From Gandjariella thermophila (GTDB taxonomy: Bacteria > Actinomycetota > Actinomycetes > Mycobacteriales > Pseudonocardiaceae): DNA of 64,000 nucleotides. The DNA is taken from contig NZ_BJFL01000008.1 in NCBI RefSeq assembly GCF_005405885.1, forward strand, positions 62,001 to 126,000, written 5' to 3'. A program made the translations under genes and the position numbers. Below the pieces are notes generated by a model. That model was not told where the DNA came from and made no database searches. It saw only the letters and a program-made list of their open reading frames with translations. Of this stretch, positions 16,117 to 25,548 are shown one piece after another (position 1 is the stretch's first letter; each line of letters starts with the position of its first letter).

Positions 16117-17309
16117 GCCCGCACGCCCCAGAGCACGGTGACCGGGTTGGTGGCCGCCCACCGGCTGGACCCATCGGGCAGCTCGGCCAGCCGGGACGCG
16201 GTGAGCTGGCAGCCCTCCACCTGGTAGCCGGCGTCCCGCAGGGCATCCCGGGCGCCGACGATCCGATCCACCGCGACCAGCGCGACCACGATCCGGTTGG
16301 CCCCGGCGGCGGCGCAGGCGCGCACCACGTCCGCGCCGCCGCCGCCGACGAACACCGCGTCCGGCTCGGGCAGGCCGTCCAGGGCGGCCGGCGCCTCGCC
16401 CTCGACCATGCGCAGTTCCACGCCGTGCGCGGTGGCGTTGGCGACGATCCGCACGCACTGCACCGGGTCCCGCTCGACGGCGACCACCGCCGCGCCGAGC
16501 CGGCCGCATTCCACGCCGACCGCGCCGGAGCCGGCGCCCACGTCCCAGACCAGGGTTCCGGGCCGGGGCGCCAGCTTGGCCAGCGCGAGCGCGCGCACCT
16601 CGGCCTTGGTGACCATGCCGTCGCGGTGCGAGAAGGCATCCTCGGGCAGGGCCCAGCCGTCCGCCGGGGGCAGCGGCTCGCCGCCGGCCACCCAGCCGCG
16701 TGCCGGCACGGTCTCCGGGTCGGCCAGGCAGAACACCATGTTCGGGTCGCGCCACTGCCGGGCCGCGGCCTCCGCCGGCTCCAGGGCGGTGATCTTCTCG
16801 TCGCCGCCGAGATCCTCGGCCACCACGAGGGTGCGGTGCCAGCCGACCAGCCCGGCACCCAGCTCGGCCGGTCCGGCGCCGGGCGCGGTGAGCACGGCGA
16901 CCGACGGCCGGGCGCGGCACACGTTCAGCGCCGGCCGCAGCTCACGGCCGTGCGCGCTGACCACGGTGAGGTCGTCCCAGGGCCGGCCGATGAGCGCGGC
17001 CAGCCGCTGCACCGAGGACACCGACGGCAGCACGGACACCCGCAGGCCGCGCTCGCGCAGGGCGCGCAGGATGCCGAAGTATCCCGGGTCGCCGGAGGCC
17101 AGTACCACGGCCGGACCCTCGCCGTCGGGGTGCGCGGCCAGTGCGTCGAGCGCCGGCTCCAGCGGGCCGAGTTCGATGGTCCGCGCCCCTTCCGGGGCGT
17201 GCGCGTCCAGGTGCCGCCGGCCGCCGACGACCAGCGCGGCCTTGCCGACCAGTTCGGCTCCGCCGGGCGGCAGTTCCGAACCGTCCACCCCCATCACGGT
17301 CACCGTCAC
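16113..17309 (-). CDS. cobL: Precorrin-6Y C5,15-methyltransferase (decarboxylating)
   Basis: A 398-residue CbiE-CbiT fusion. The N-terminal half (ASGDPGYFGILR, LPSVSSVQRLAALIGRPWDD) is the CbiE methyltransferase; the C-terminal half (VWDVGAGSGAVGVECGRL, FVGGGG) is the CbiT class I methyltransferase and decarboxylase. It methylates C-5 and C-15 and removes the C-12 acetate carboxyl. GTG 17309 is chosen for GGGAG six bases upstream; other in-frame starts reach 17357. It overlaps cobJ by 4 nt and lies 108 bases after cobM. Confidence 0.9.
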   Translation of the reverse strand: MTVTVMGVDGSELPPGGAELVGKAALVVGGRRHLDAHAPEGARTIELGPLEPALDALAAHPDGEGPAVVLASGDPGYFGILRALRERGLRVSVLPSVSSVQRLAALIGRPWDDLTVVSAHGRELRPALNVCRARPSVAVLTAPGAGPAELGAGLVGWHRTLVVAEDLGGDEKITALEPAEAAARQWRDPNMVFCLADPETVPARGWVAGGEPLPPADGWALPEDAFSHRDGMVTKAEVRALALAKLAPRPGTLVWDVGAGSGAVGVECGRLGAAVVAVERDPVQCVRIVANATAHGVELRMVEGEAPAALDGLPEPDAVFVGGGGADVVRACAAAGANRIVVALVAVDRIVGARDALRDAGYQVEGCQLTASRLAELPDGSSRWAATNPVTVLWGVRA

Positions 17310-17416
17310 GGTGTCTCCCACCTCGGTTGTCCCCAGTTGCTCGTTGTGCCGACGCACACCATGGTGCCCGCCATCGCCGGCCGGCAGCCCACCTGGTGAT
17401 CGGCTCGCGGTGCGCC

Positions 17417-18814
17417 TCAGCCGCCACGCCTGGTGCGGCGGGTCCGGGCGGTGCTCCGGCCCTTCGCCGCGGGCGCCGCCTTGCCGCCGGCGCCCTTGGC
17501 CTGCGACGCCTTTCCCGCGGAGGCGTTGGCGGCGGACTTCTTCGTGGCCGGCCGGCCCGACGCCGGTGATTCACCAGCCTGGTCAGCCGCGCTGGTCCTG
17601 TCGGCGGCGCCGGGTTTGTCGGCGGAGGGCTTGCCGGCAGCGGTGCCGCGTTTGTCCACAGTGGACGACTTCGCGGCGGACGCCGTGCGGGACGCGCGAC
17701 CACGGACCGCGATTCGCGTGTCCGCCCCCATTCGGCCAGCCGGTTCGGTGCGCGCGGACTCGGTCAGCCGCACCCGTACCGCCTTGCCGGGGCTCGTGCG
17801 CTCCGGCCGGCGGACGGCGGCCCCAGCCAGCGCGACGGTGCCGGCGGTCGCGGTGCTCGGCTCGGGTTCGGCCTGCTGCGACGCCGCGCGCGGCGACCAG
17901 CGGCCGGCCTCCCCGGCGGCGGTCGGCGCGGCGAACCCGGTCGCCCGCCGCAGCCACCGGCCCCGGGTGGTCGGCCGGCGCGCTGTTTCACCCTCCGCGG
18001 AGCCGGACGGCTCAGCCCGCCCGGCGCGCAGCGCGCGGCGCGCCTCCGGGTCGGCCCTGCGGAAGGTGTGGAAGTGGCCGGCGTGGTACAGCCGGGACCG
18101 GGTGCCCTTGGCCTGCAACGACTTTCCGACCAGGAACAGGGTGTGCCGCCACAGCTTGTGCCGCTTGACCGTGGCCTCCAGCTCGCCCAGCGTGGTATGC
18201 AGGATCAACTCGTCCGGCCAGGTCACCTTGTAGGCCACCAGCACCGGCGTGTCCTCCGGGTAACCGCCGGCCCGTAGCTCGTCGGCGAGCGCGCCGGTGC
18301 GCGCGGCGGACAGGAAGACCGCCATGGTGGTGCCGTGCCGGGCGAACTCGCGCACGTGCTCGGCGTCCGGCATCGGGGTCTTGCCGCCCTCCAGCCGGGT
18401 GAGGATCACCGACTGGGCCACCTCGGGCACGGTCAGCTCCCGCCCGGCGACCGCCGCGGCCGCGGTGAACGCGGACACCCCGGGCACGATCTCCACCTCC
18501 AGGCCGAGCCGCCGGCAGGCGTCGTGCTGCTCCTGCACCGCACCCCACAGCGTCGGGTCACCGGAGTGCACCCGGGCCACCTTCAGCCGCTCCGCCGCCG
18601 CACGCCGGTAGATCGCCAGCACGTCCTCGTGGGTGATCCGGGAGGAGTCGACCAGTTCCGCGTCGGCGCGGGCGTGGTCCCGGACGCAGGCCGGGTCGAC
18701 CAGGCTGGCCGCCCACACCACGACGTCCGCCTCCGCGATGCGCCGGGCGCCGCGCAGCGTGATGAGGTCCGCGGCGCCCGGGCCGGCGCCGATGAAGGAG
18801 ACCCGACCGGTCAC
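17417..18814 (-). CDS. cobM: Precorrin-4 C11-methyltransferase with long C-terminal tail
   Basis: A 465-residue protein where the family is about 250. Residues 1-255 are a complete CobM/CbiF (FIGAGPGAADLITLRGARRI, VARVHSGDPTLWGAVQEQ, VPGVSAFTAAAAVAGRELT). From about 256 on, a 210-residue extension is low complexity, first Arg/Pro/Ala-rich and then Ala/Lys/Ser/Thr/Gly-rich with no acidic domain. It is strongly basic at the end (ARTRRTRRGG). The GTG start overlaps the CobI stop by 4 nt. The core methylates C-11 of precorrin-4. The tail resembles histone H1-like disordered tails; its role is unknown. Confidence 0.9.
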   Translation of the reverse strand: MTGRVSFIGAGPGAADLITLRGARRIAEADVVVWAASLVDPACVRDHARADAELVDSSRITHEDVLAIYRRAAAERLKVARVHSGDPTLWGAVQEQHDACRRLGLEVEIVPGVSAFTAAAAVAGRELTVPEVAQSVILTRLEGGKTPMPDAEHVREFARHGTTMAVFLSAARTGALADELRAGGYPEDTPVLVAYKVTWPDELILHTTLGELEATVKRHKLWRHTLFLVGKSLQAKGTRSRLYHAGHFHTFRRADPEARRALRAGRAEPSGSAEGETARRPTTRGRWLRRATGFAAPTAAGEAGRWSPRAASQQAEPEPSTATAGTVALAGAAVRRPERTSPGKAVRVRLTESARTEPAGRMGADTRIAVRGRASRTASAAKSSTVDKRGTAAGKPSADKPGAADRTSAADQAGESPASGRPATKKSAANASAGKASQAKGAGGKAAPAAKGRSTARTRRTRRGG

Positions 18815-19560
18815 AACTGCTCCCCTCTCCCGCCACGGGGCGGGAGTACCACGACGGTTGACAGGTAGGGCGCGCGCTCCGCCTCGACGTCCACCTCGCG
18901 CAGGGGAAGCACCCGCGCATCCGGCGTGCCGAGGTGTTCCGCGTACACCGAGCGGTCCAGCGCCCCCGCCGCCGCGATCACCGAGCGCAGCTCGCCGAGC
19001 CGCCGGCCGCCCTTGTAGGCGACGACCGTACCGTTCCCCCGCAACGCCTCGGCGAGCCCGGTCACCTCCCGGGTCACCGGCACCACGGTGAGCGGTTCCG
19101 CGCCCTCCACCAGCGGAACGCCGGCGGCGGAGGCGGTGGCCTGCATCGCGGTGATCCCGGGCACGGTGGCCACCTCGACGCCGGGCAGCAGTTCCCGCAC
19201 GGTGGCCGCGAGGTAGGTGAAGGTCGAGTAGACGCACGGGTCGCCGATGGTGGCGAACGCGGCGGTGCCGCCGTGCTCCCGCAGGTGCGCGGCGACCCGC
19301 CGGGCGGCGGCGTCCCAGTGGTCGTGCCGGCGCGCCTGCGGGCCGCGTACCGGGTCGTTGAGCGCGAACACCAGCCGCTCCACCGGCGCGTCCGGCTCGA
19401 CGTGCGCGCGCACCACGGCCTCCGCCCGGCCCCGCTCGTCCGGGCCGAGCACCGGCACGAACACGCGGCCGGCGGTGCGCAGCTCGCGCAGCCCGGCCAG
19501 GGTGAGCAGTTCCGGGTCGCCGGGGCCGACGCCGACGCCGACCAGCCGTGGGGCGCTCAC
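18811..19560 (-). CDS. cobI: Precorrin-2 C20-methyltransferase
   Basis: A 249-residue SAM-dependent methyltransferase of CobI/CbiL type (VGVGVGPGDPELLTLAGLREL at the N-terminus, FATIGDPCVYSTFTYLA, VPGITAMQATASAAG). It adds a methyl group at C-20 of precorrin-2, the first step specific for corrins. GTG start and TGA stop overlap the neighbouring genes by 4 nt on both sides, so expression is coupled with cobB and cobM. Confidence 0.93.
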   Translation of the reverse strand: MSAPRLVGVGVGPGDPELLTLAGLRELRTAGRVFVPVLGPDERGRAEAVVRAHVEPDAPVERLVFALNDPVRGPQARRHDHWDAAARRVAAHLREHGGTAAFATIGDPCVYSTFTYLAATVRELLPGVEVATVPGITAMQATASAAGVPLVEGAEPLTVVPVTREVTGLAEALRGNGTVVAYKGGRRLGELRSVIAAAGALDRSVYAEHLGTPDARVLPLREVDVEAERAPYLSTVVVLPPRGGRGEQL

Positions 19561-20987
19561 CGGCCCGCCTCCGCGGGTTCGTAGCCGACGGTCGTTCGCG
19601 GAGCGGGGAGCTGGGTCGCGGCGGCCACGAACCGGGTGACCGACTCGGGGTTACCGGCCGGGTGGGTGTGCAGGTAGGAGGCGTGCACCCGGCCGGAGAC
19701 GAAGCCCTCGGTACCGCCGCGCCAGTGCCAGGCCGGGGTGGCGCCGTGGCCGGGGCGCAGCGCGGTGCGATGGAACTCGTGCCCGGTCACCCGCGCGCCG
19801 GCCGGGTACAGCGCGGAGTCGGCCGCGGCGACCGCGTCCCGGTAGCCCAGGGTGAGCCGGCCCGACATGGTGGCCTCGGCGTCCAGCACCCCGCACATGG
19901 ACTGGCCGTCCAGCTCGCGGGCCAGGTAGAGCAGGCCGCCGCACTCGGCGTGCACCGGCGCGCCGCGTTCCGCCAGCGCTGCCACCGCGGTGCGCAGCGG
20001 CCGGTTCGCGGCGAGGTCGGCGGCGTGCTGCTCGGGGAAGCCACCCGGCAGCACCAGCGCCGAGGTGCCCTCGGGCAGGGCCTCGTCCCGCACCGGGTCC
20101 ACCACGGCCACGTCGGCGCCGGCCGCGCGCAGCAACTCGACGTGCTCGGCGTAGCCGAAGGTGAATGCCGGCCCGCCGGCCACGGCAACAACCGGGCGGC
20201 CCGCAGCGGTGCCCACGGGGCGGCCCGCCGCCGTGACGACCGGGCGGCCCGGGACCGCGGCGACCTCGGCGGCCGGGTCCCACGGCGGCGCGGTGAGCGG
20301 CGGCGCGGTACCCGCCAGCCGGACCACGGCGTCCAGGTCGACGTGCGCGGCCACCGCGTCCCCGATGGCCCGCACCGCGGCCACCGCGGCGGCGCCGTGC
20401 TCGGCCGCGGTGACCAGGCCGAGATGCCGGGATGGCACGGCGAGCGCCGGGTCGCGGGGCAGCGCGCCGAGCACCGGCAGCCCGACCTCGGCGCACGCCT
20501 CGCGCAGCACCTCCTCGTGCCGCGCCGAGCCGACCCGGTTGAGCACCACGCCGCCGATCCGCACCGCCGGGTCGTAGCCGCGGAAGCCGTGCAGCAGCGC
20601 GGCCAGGCTGCGACCCTGGCCGCGCGCGTCCACCACGAGCACCGCCGGCGCGGCGAGCAGGGTGGCCACCTCGGCGGTGGACCCGGCGCCCTCGGTGCCG
20701 ACCCGCCCGTCGAACAGGCCCATCACGCCCTCGACCACGGCGATCTCGGCGCCGCGCACGCCATGCGCGAACAGCGGAACGATCCGCTGCGCGCCGACCA
20801 GCACCGGGTCCAGGTTGCGCCCCGGCCGGCCGGCGGCCAGCGCGTGGTAGCCCGGGTCGATGTAGTCGGGGCCGACCTTGAAGGGGGCGACCGCGGTGCC
20901 GCGCGCCCGCAGCGCCGCGATCAGCCCGGTGGCCACCGTGGTCTTGCCGCACCCCGACGCTGGCGCGGCGACCACGAGCCGGCTCAC
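19557..20987 (-). CDS. cobB: Cobyrinate/hydrogenobyrinate a,c-diamide synthase
   Basis: A 476-residue CobB/CbiA protein. The N-terminal ATPase domain has P-loop APASGCGKTT and KVGPDYIDPGYH; the C-terminal half is a class I glutamine amidotransferase with ECGGLLYLARELDG (nucleophile Cys) and a late HEFHRT. It amidates the a and c carboxylates using Gln and ATP. In the linker an 8-residue unit ([VG]xTAAGRP type) occurs three times. GTG 20987 overlaps the CobO stop by 4 nt; GTG 20990 is possible. Confidence 0.93.
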   Translation of the reverse strand: MSRLVVAAPASGCGKTTVATGLIAALRARGTAVAPFKVGPDYIDPGYHALAAGRPGRNLDPVLVGAQRIVPLFAHGVRGAEIAVVEGVMGLFDGRVGTEGAGSTAEVATLLAAPAVLVVDARGQGRSLAALLHGFRGYDPAVRIGGVVLNRVGSARHEEVLREACAEVGLPVLGALPRDPALAVPSRHLGLVTAAEHGAAAVAAVRAIGDAVAAHVDLDAVVRLAGTAPPLTAPPWDPAAEVAAVPGRPVVTAAGRPVGTAAGRPVVAVAGGPAFTFGYAEHVELLRAAGADVAVVDPVRDEALPEGTSALVLPGGFPEQHAADLAANRPLRTAVAALAERGAPVHAECGGLLYLARELDGQSMCGVLDAEATMSGRLTLGYRDAVAAADSALYPAGARVTGHEFHRTALRPGHGATPAWHWRGGTEGFVSGRVHASYLHTHPAGNPESVTRFVAAATQLPAPRTTVGYEPAEAGR

Positions 20988-21598
20988 CACTCGATCCCCC
21001 GCTGGCCCTTCTGGCCGGCGTCCATCGGGTGCTTCACCTTGGTCATCTCCACCACCAGGTCGGCGGCGTCGACCAGGGCGGCGGGCGCATTGCGGCCGGT
21101 GATCACCACGTGCTGCCGGCCGGGCCGGGCGCGCAGCGTGTCGACCACCTCGGCCACGTCGACCCAGCCCCAGTGCAGCGGGTAGGTGAACTCGTCCAGC
21201 ACGTAGAGCTGGTGGCGTTCCTCAGCGAGCCGGCGGGCGATCTCCCGCCAGCCCTCCCGCGCGGCCTCCGCGTGGTCGGACTCGGTGCCCTTCTTCCGGG
21301 TCCACGACCAGCCCTCGCCCATCTTGTGCCACTCGACGGGCCCGCCCTCGCCGGTCTCGTCGTGCACCCGGCCCAGCGCGCGGAACGCGGACTCCTCACC
21401 AACCCGCCACTTGGCCGACTTGACGAACTGGAACACCGCGATCGACCAGCCCTGGTTCCAGCCGCGCAGCGCCAGTCCGAACGCGGCGGTGGACTTGCCC
21501 TTCATCTCGCCGGTGTGCACCACCAGCAGCGGGCGGTTGCGGCGTTGCCGGGTGGTCAGCCCGTCGTCCGGGACCACGGACGGCTTTCCCTGCGGCAT
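20984..21598 (-). CDS. cobO: Cob(I)yrinic acid a,c-diamide adenosyltransferase
   Basis: A 204-residue BtuR/CobO type adenosyltransferase with P-loop HTGEMKGKSTAAFG, FVKSAKWRVGEE and LDEFTYPLHWGWVD. It attaches the 5'-deoxyadenosyl ligand to cobalt. GGGAGG lies shortly before the ATG. The length matches the family. It lies 13 bases after the chelatase gene and overlaps cobB by 4 nt. Confidence 0.95.
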   Translation of the reverse strand: MPQGKPSVVPDDGLTTRQRRNRPLLVVHTGEMKGKSTAAFGLALRGWNQGWSIAVFQFVKSAKWRVGEESAFRALGRVHDETGEGGPVEWHKMGEGWSWTRKKGTESDHAEAAREGWREIARRLAEERHQLYVLDEFTYPLHWGWVDVAEVVDTLRARPGRQHVVITGRNAPAALVDAADLVVEMTKVKHPMDAGQKGQRGIEW

Positions 21599-21611
21599 CT
21601 CGACCTCCCGT

Positions 21612-23609
21612 TCAGGCGGCGCCGCGCCGGCGGTCGGCGCGGGCGGCGTGGACGACTCCGGCGACGTGCTCGGCGGACAGATCGGACAGCCGCAGGCAGG
21701 GGCCGCCGAGCGCGCCGGCCAGCCGGGGCGCGAGGCCGATCCGCACCGGGCCGTGCTCGCAGTCCACCACCACGGCGGCCACGCCATCGGCGGCGAGCAG
21801 TGCGGCGGCCCGCAGCGCCGCGCCCACCGGCTCATGCCCGGCCGGTGCCGACGTGGCCCGGCCGTCGGTGAGCAGCACCAGCAGCGCCCGGCGGCGCGGG
21901 TCGCGCAGCCGCTCGGCGGCCAGCACCCGGCGGGACCGCAGCAGGCCGTCGGCCAGCGGGGTGCGCCCGCCGGTGCGCAGCGCGCGCAGCCGGGCCGCGG
22001 CGGCGTCCACAGAGGACGTCGGTGGCAGCGCCACCTCGGCGCCGGAACCGCGGAAGGTGACCACGCCGACCTTGTCCCGCCGCTGGTAGGCGTCCCGCAG
22101 CAGGGACAGCACCGCGCCGGTCACCGCGGACATCCGCTGCCGGGCGGCCATCGAGCCGGAGGCGTCCACCGCGAACAGCACGAGGTTGCCCTCCATGCCC
22201 TCGCGCACGGCCAGTCGCAGGTCGTCGCGGTGCAGCCGGAGGCCGGGGCCGGTGCGGCCACGGGCGAGCTGGTGCGGGGCGGCCGCGGCCAGGGTGCCGG
22301 TCAGGTGCAGCCCAGAACCGTCCGATGTGGACGCCCGGACCACCCGGCCGGTGCGCGCCCGGGACCGGGAGCGCCGGCCGGGCGCGCCCTCGCCGAGCCC
22401 GGGCACCTGCAGCAGCCGGGCGCGGAAGGCCGGTGACGGGGCCGCCGGGGACCGCTCGCCGGACCCGCCGCCCGCACCGTCCGGTGTGGACTCTCCGGAG
22501 CCCGGCGCGGACCCATCGCCGTCGCCGGGGTCCGCGCCGCCGTCCGGGCCGCCGTCGGGCGGCTCCGGCGGCTCGGGGGGGTCGTCGCCGTCCGCCTGCT
22601 CGGCGGCCTCGCGCAGCGCCTCCCGCAACTGCTCCTCGTCCATGCCCGGCTCGTCGAACGGGTCGCGCCGCCGGCGGTGCGGCAGCGCCAGCCGGACCGC
22701 GGTCTCCACGTCGGTCTCCGCCACCGCGTCCGCGCCCCGCCACGCCGCGTGCGCCGCCGCGGTCCGGGCCACCACCAGGTCCGCGCGCATGCCGTCCACC
22801 TCGAACGCGGCGCACACCGCGGCGATCCGGCGCAGCTCGGCATCGGGCAACGCCACGCCGGGCAGCGCGGCGCGGGCGGCCACGATCCGCTCGGCCAGTT
22901 CCCGGTCGGCGTCCCGCCACGCGGCGGCGAAGCCGTCCGGGTCGGCCTCGTAGGCGAGCCGGCGGCGGATCACCTCGGTGCGGGTGGCCACGTCCCGCGC
23001 GGCGGACACGCCCACGGTCAGCCCGAACCGGTCGAGCAGCTGCGGGCGCAGCTCCCCCTCCTCCGGGTTCATCGTGCCGACCAGCAGGAACGACGCCGCG
23101 TGCGACACCGAGACGCCCTCCCGCTCGACGTGCGCGCGGCCCATCGCGGCCGCGTCCAGCAGCAGGTCCACCAGGTGGTCGTGCAGCAGGTTGACCTCGT
23201 CGACGTAGAGCACCCCGCGGTGCGCGGCGGCCAGCAGGCCCGGCTGGTAGGCGCGCACCCCCTCGTTCAGCGCGCGTTCCAGGTCCAGCGAGCCGACCAG
23301 CCGGTCCTCGGTGGCGCCGACGGGCAGCTCGACCAGCCGCGCCGGGCGCCGCTCGGCCACCGTCACATCGTGCTCGGCATCCGGGCAGCGCGGGTCCGGC
23401 GCGGCCGGGTCGCAGCCGAACCGGCAGCCGGACACCACGTCCACCTCGGGCAGCAGGGCGGCCAGCGCCCGCACGATCGTCGACTTCGCGGTGCCCTTCT
23501 CGCCGCGCACCAGCACCCCGCCGATGCCCGGGTGCACCGCGTTGAGCAGCAGGGCCAGCCGGAGGTCGTCGTGCCCGACGACCGCGGAGAACGGGAACGC
23601 CGCGCTCAT
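21612..23609 (-). CDS. ChlI/ChlD-type fused chelatase subunit, probably cobaltochelatase
   Basis: A 665-residue protein. The N-terminal half is an AAA+ Mg-chelatase ChlI-like ATPase (P-loop GEKGTAKS at residues 36-43, [35 protein letters not shown]). An acidic Pro/Gly/Asp-rich linker follows, then a VWA domain with the MIDAS motif DASGSM. Homologous I/D subunits drive metal insertion by CobN/ChlH-type large subunits. The cobN gene in this window and the surrounding cob genes make cobalt the probable metal. GGAGG precedes the ATG. It is the first gene after cobalamin riboswitch 2. Confidence 0.88.
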   Translation of the reverse strand: MSAAFPFSAVVGHDDLRLALLLNAVHPGIGGVLVRGEKGTAKSTIVRALAALLPEVDVVSGCRFGCDPAAPDPRCPDAEHDVTVAERRPARLVELPVGATEDRLVGSLDLERALNEGVRAYQPGLLAAAHRGVLYVDEVNLLHDHLVDLLLDAAAMGRAHVEREGVSVSHAASFLLVGTMNPEEGELRPQLLDRFGLTVGVSAARDVATRTEVIRRRLAYEADPDGFAAAWRDADRELAERIVAARAALPGVALPDAELRRIAAVCAAFEVDGMRADLVVARTAAAHAAWRGADAVAETDVETAVRLALPHRRRRDPFDEPGMDEEQLREALREAAEQADGDDPPEPPEPPDGGPDGGADPGDGDGSAPGSGESTPDGAGGGSGERSPAAPSPAFRARLLQVPGLGEGAPGRRSRSRARTGRVVRASTSDGSGLHLTGTLAAAAPHQLARGRTGPGLRLHRDDLRLAVREGMEGNLVLFAVDASGSMAARQRMSAVTGAVLSLLRDAYQRRDKVGVVTFRGSGAEVALPPTSSVDAAAARLRALRTGGRTPLADGLLRSRRVLAAERLRDPRRRALLVLLTDGRATSAPAGHEPVGAALRAAALLAADGVAAVVVDCEHGPVRIGLAPRLAGALGGPCLRLSDLSAEHVAGVVHAARADRRRGAA

Positions 23610-23754
23610 CGCCGCACCTCCGGCGACGCGGCGGCCGGCGCTAACGGAGAGCCAGGGAGATCGCGGGTCATACCCACCGGTCCTTCCTCGGGTGTCCACG
23701 CCCGGGGTCGACGTTGGCGGGCGCGGCCGGTCGGCCGCGCCCTTCAGGCGGGGG

Positions 23755-23897
23755 CGGAGTGTCCTGGCTCCCGGATCGTCGCGCCGCCTCCGGCCTTCCC
23801 AGGGCACTCGCCCCGGTGGCACGCGTGGGAGACACGCTTCCCGGTCACAGTGGCGGGACCGCGCCGGATTCGCACCGGCTTCCTCGCACACCCTCGC
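23755..23897 (-). ncRNA. Cobalamin riboswitch 2 (chelatase-cobO-cobB-cobI-cobM-cobL-cobJ)
   Basis: On the minus strand the B12 aptamer core is in order: CCGGTGCGAATCCGG, GTCCCGCCACTGTGACCGG, a GCCACCGGGG box, GGGAAGGC and GAGCCAGGACAC. It ends about 145 bases before the chelatase ATG. Compared with the other two copies the central GCCACTGG box is changed to GCCACCGG. Boundaries are approximate. Confidence 0.9.
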
Positions 23898-23903
23898 TTC
23901 GGG

Positions 23904-24160
23904 TCAGCGCGCATCGTCGCACCCGGCCGGCGGCGAAACCAAGTCCGCCGGCGGTGCGCTCCCGGTCAACACGGCGTGGGTGTGGGCGAGGACACCGGCT
24001 CGGACCCGTTCCAGGGTCATGCCGCCGCGCTGCGTGAGGTGGTCGACCAGGTCCCCGCGCAGGCCGGCCAACACCGCGTAGGCCAGGTAGTCGGCGTCGG
24101 CGTCCGGCCTGGCCTCGGCGATCAGCGCGGCCGCTCGCGCCTCCACCGGCACCGTCCCCA
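23904..24160 (-). pseudogene. TetR family regulator, C-terminal remnant
   Basis: About 85 residues resembling the C-terminal ligand-binding helices of a TetR regulator (ADYLAYAVLAGLRGDLVDHL, TLERVRAGVLAHTHAVL). The N-terminal helix-turn-helix is absent: upstream of about 24160 the sequence is instead the antisense of an oxidoreductase 3' end. An ATG exists at the junction, but without DNA-binding domain this is not a working regulator. The promoter of riboswitch 2 must lie inside or beyond this remnant. Confidence 0.45.
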
Positions 24161-24267
24161 TGATCGAGCCGGTCATCGGCCAGGCACACCCGCTGGCCGA
24201 AGCCGCCGCCGCGCACCGGGAGTTCGAGGAACGCACCGCCGTCGGCAAGACGGTGCTCCTCCCCTGA
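24160..24267 (+). pseudogene. Zinc-type/quinone oxidoreductase, 3' remnant
   Basis: Thirty-five codons ending at TGA encode PVIGQAHPLAEAAAAHREFEE and AVGKTVLLP, the characteristic C-terminus of quinone oxidoreductase-like MDR proteins. The preceding 290 or so residues are missing; the sequence switches to the TetR remnant on the opposite strand. The gene's terminator is still in place eight bases downstream. Confidence 0.6.
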
Positions 24268-24274
24268 CGGCGTC

Positions 24275-24310
24275 GTGGCCTCCCGCCCGGCTCGCCGGGC
24301 GGGAGGCCAC
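24275..24310 (+). terminator. Terminator after the oxidoreductase remnant
   Basis: A perfect 16-bp inverted repeat (24275-24290 with 24295-24310) with a CTCG loop, eight bases after the remnant stop codon. It also insulates bioF from upstream transcription. Confidence 0.75.
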
Positions 24311-24363
24311 GCACCCGTGCCCGCACGGCGGTGCCGCCGGCGGCCGGTGCGACACTGGCTGCC

Positions 24364-25533
24364 GTGAGTTCCAGCAGGCAAACCCCTCCGGAGGCGGTCT
24401 TCGACTGGATCGACGCGCGCGCCAGGGAGCGGGACGGCGCGGGCCTGCGCCGCCGGCTCCGCCCCCGCCCCGCCGAGACCGACCTGCTCGACCTGGCCAG
24501 CAACGACTACCTCGGCCTGACCCGGGACAAGCGGGTGACCGGCGCGGCGGCCGCGGCCACCATGCGCTGGGGCGCGGGGTCGACCGGGTCCCGGCTGGTC
24601 ACCGGGTCCACCGACCTGCACGCCGAACTCGAACTGGAGCTGGCCTCATTCTGCGGGGCGCAGGCGGCGCTGGTGTTCTCCTCCGGGTACGCCGCCAACC
24701 TCGCCGCGGTCACCGCGCTGTCCGGCAAGGACACCGCGATCGTGGCCGACCAGTACATCCACGCCTCGCTGATCGACGGCTGCCGGCTGTCCAAATCGGA
24801 CGTCGCGGTCGCCGGGCACGCCGACGCCGGCCAGGTGGCGCATGCGCTGGCCACCCGGAAGGCGCAGCGCGCGCTGGTGGTCACCGACTCGGTGTTCTCC
24901 GTGGACGGCGACGTGGCGCCGCTGCGCGAGCTGGCCGGCACGTGCCGGGAGCACGGCGCCGCACTGGTGGTGGACGACGCGCACGGGCTCGGCGTGGTCG
25001 GCGACGGCGGCCGGGGCGCGGTGGCCGCCGCCGGTCTGGCCAGGGCGGCGGACGTGGTGACCACGGTCACCTTGTCCAAGTCGCTGGGCGCCCAGGGCGG
25101 CGCGGTGCTCGGCCCCCGCCGGGTGATCGACCACCTGGTCAACACCGCGCGCACGTTCATCTTCGACACCGGACTCGCGCCGGGCTGCGCCGCGGCCGCG
25201 CTCACCGCGCTGCGGGTGCTGCGCGAGGAACCGGAACGGGCCGAGCGCGCCCGCGCGGTGGCGGTGGAGCTGGCGACCCGGCTGCGGGACGCCGGGCTGC
25301 ACACCAGCGACCCGGAGGCGGCCGTGGTGTCGGTGCGTGCGCCCTCCCCGGATGCGGCGGTCGAGTGGGCCGCGGCCTGCCGGGACGCGGGCGTGCACGT
25401 CGGCTGCTTCCGCCCGCCGTCCGTGCCGGACAAGATCTCCCGGCTGCGGCTCACCGCCCGGGCCGATCTCACCGAGGCGGACATCGAGCGGGCCATCGAT
25501 GTGATCATCCGCACCCGCCCGGCCGGCGAGTGA
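24364..25533 (+). CDS. bioF: 8-amino-7-oxononanoate synthase family (BioF)
   Basis: A 389-residue PLP-dependent alpha-oxoamine synthase from GTG 24364. Visible motifs: LDLASNDYLGLTRD, GAGSTGSRLVTGSTDLH, DDAHGLGVVG, and VTLSKSLGAQGGAVLG with the PLP Lys. It condenses pimeloyl-thioester with alanine in biotin synthesis. No other bio gene is adjacent, so a related acyl-CoA:amino acid ligase role cannot be excluded. Ribosome site is weak. Confidence 0.85.
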   Translation: MSSSRQTPPEAVFDWIDARARERDGAGLRRRLRPRPAETDLLDLASNDYLGLTRDKRVTGAAAAATMRWGAGSTGSRLVTGSTDLHAELELELASFCGAQAALVFSSGYAANLAAVTALSGKDTAIVADQYIHASLIDGCRLSKSDVAVAGHADAGQVAHALATRKAQRALVVTDSVFSVDGDVAPLRELAGTCREHGAALVVDDAHGLGVVGDGGRGAVAAAGLARAADVVTTVTLSKSLGAQGGAVLGPRRVIDHLVNTARTFIFDTGLAPGCAAAALTALRVLREEPERAERARAVAVELATRLRDAGLHTSDPEAAVVSVRAPSPDAAVEWAAACRDAGVHVGCFRPPSVPDKISRLRLTARADLTEADIERAIDVIIRTRPAGE

Positions 25534-25548
25534 ACGGATGGCCGGCGG

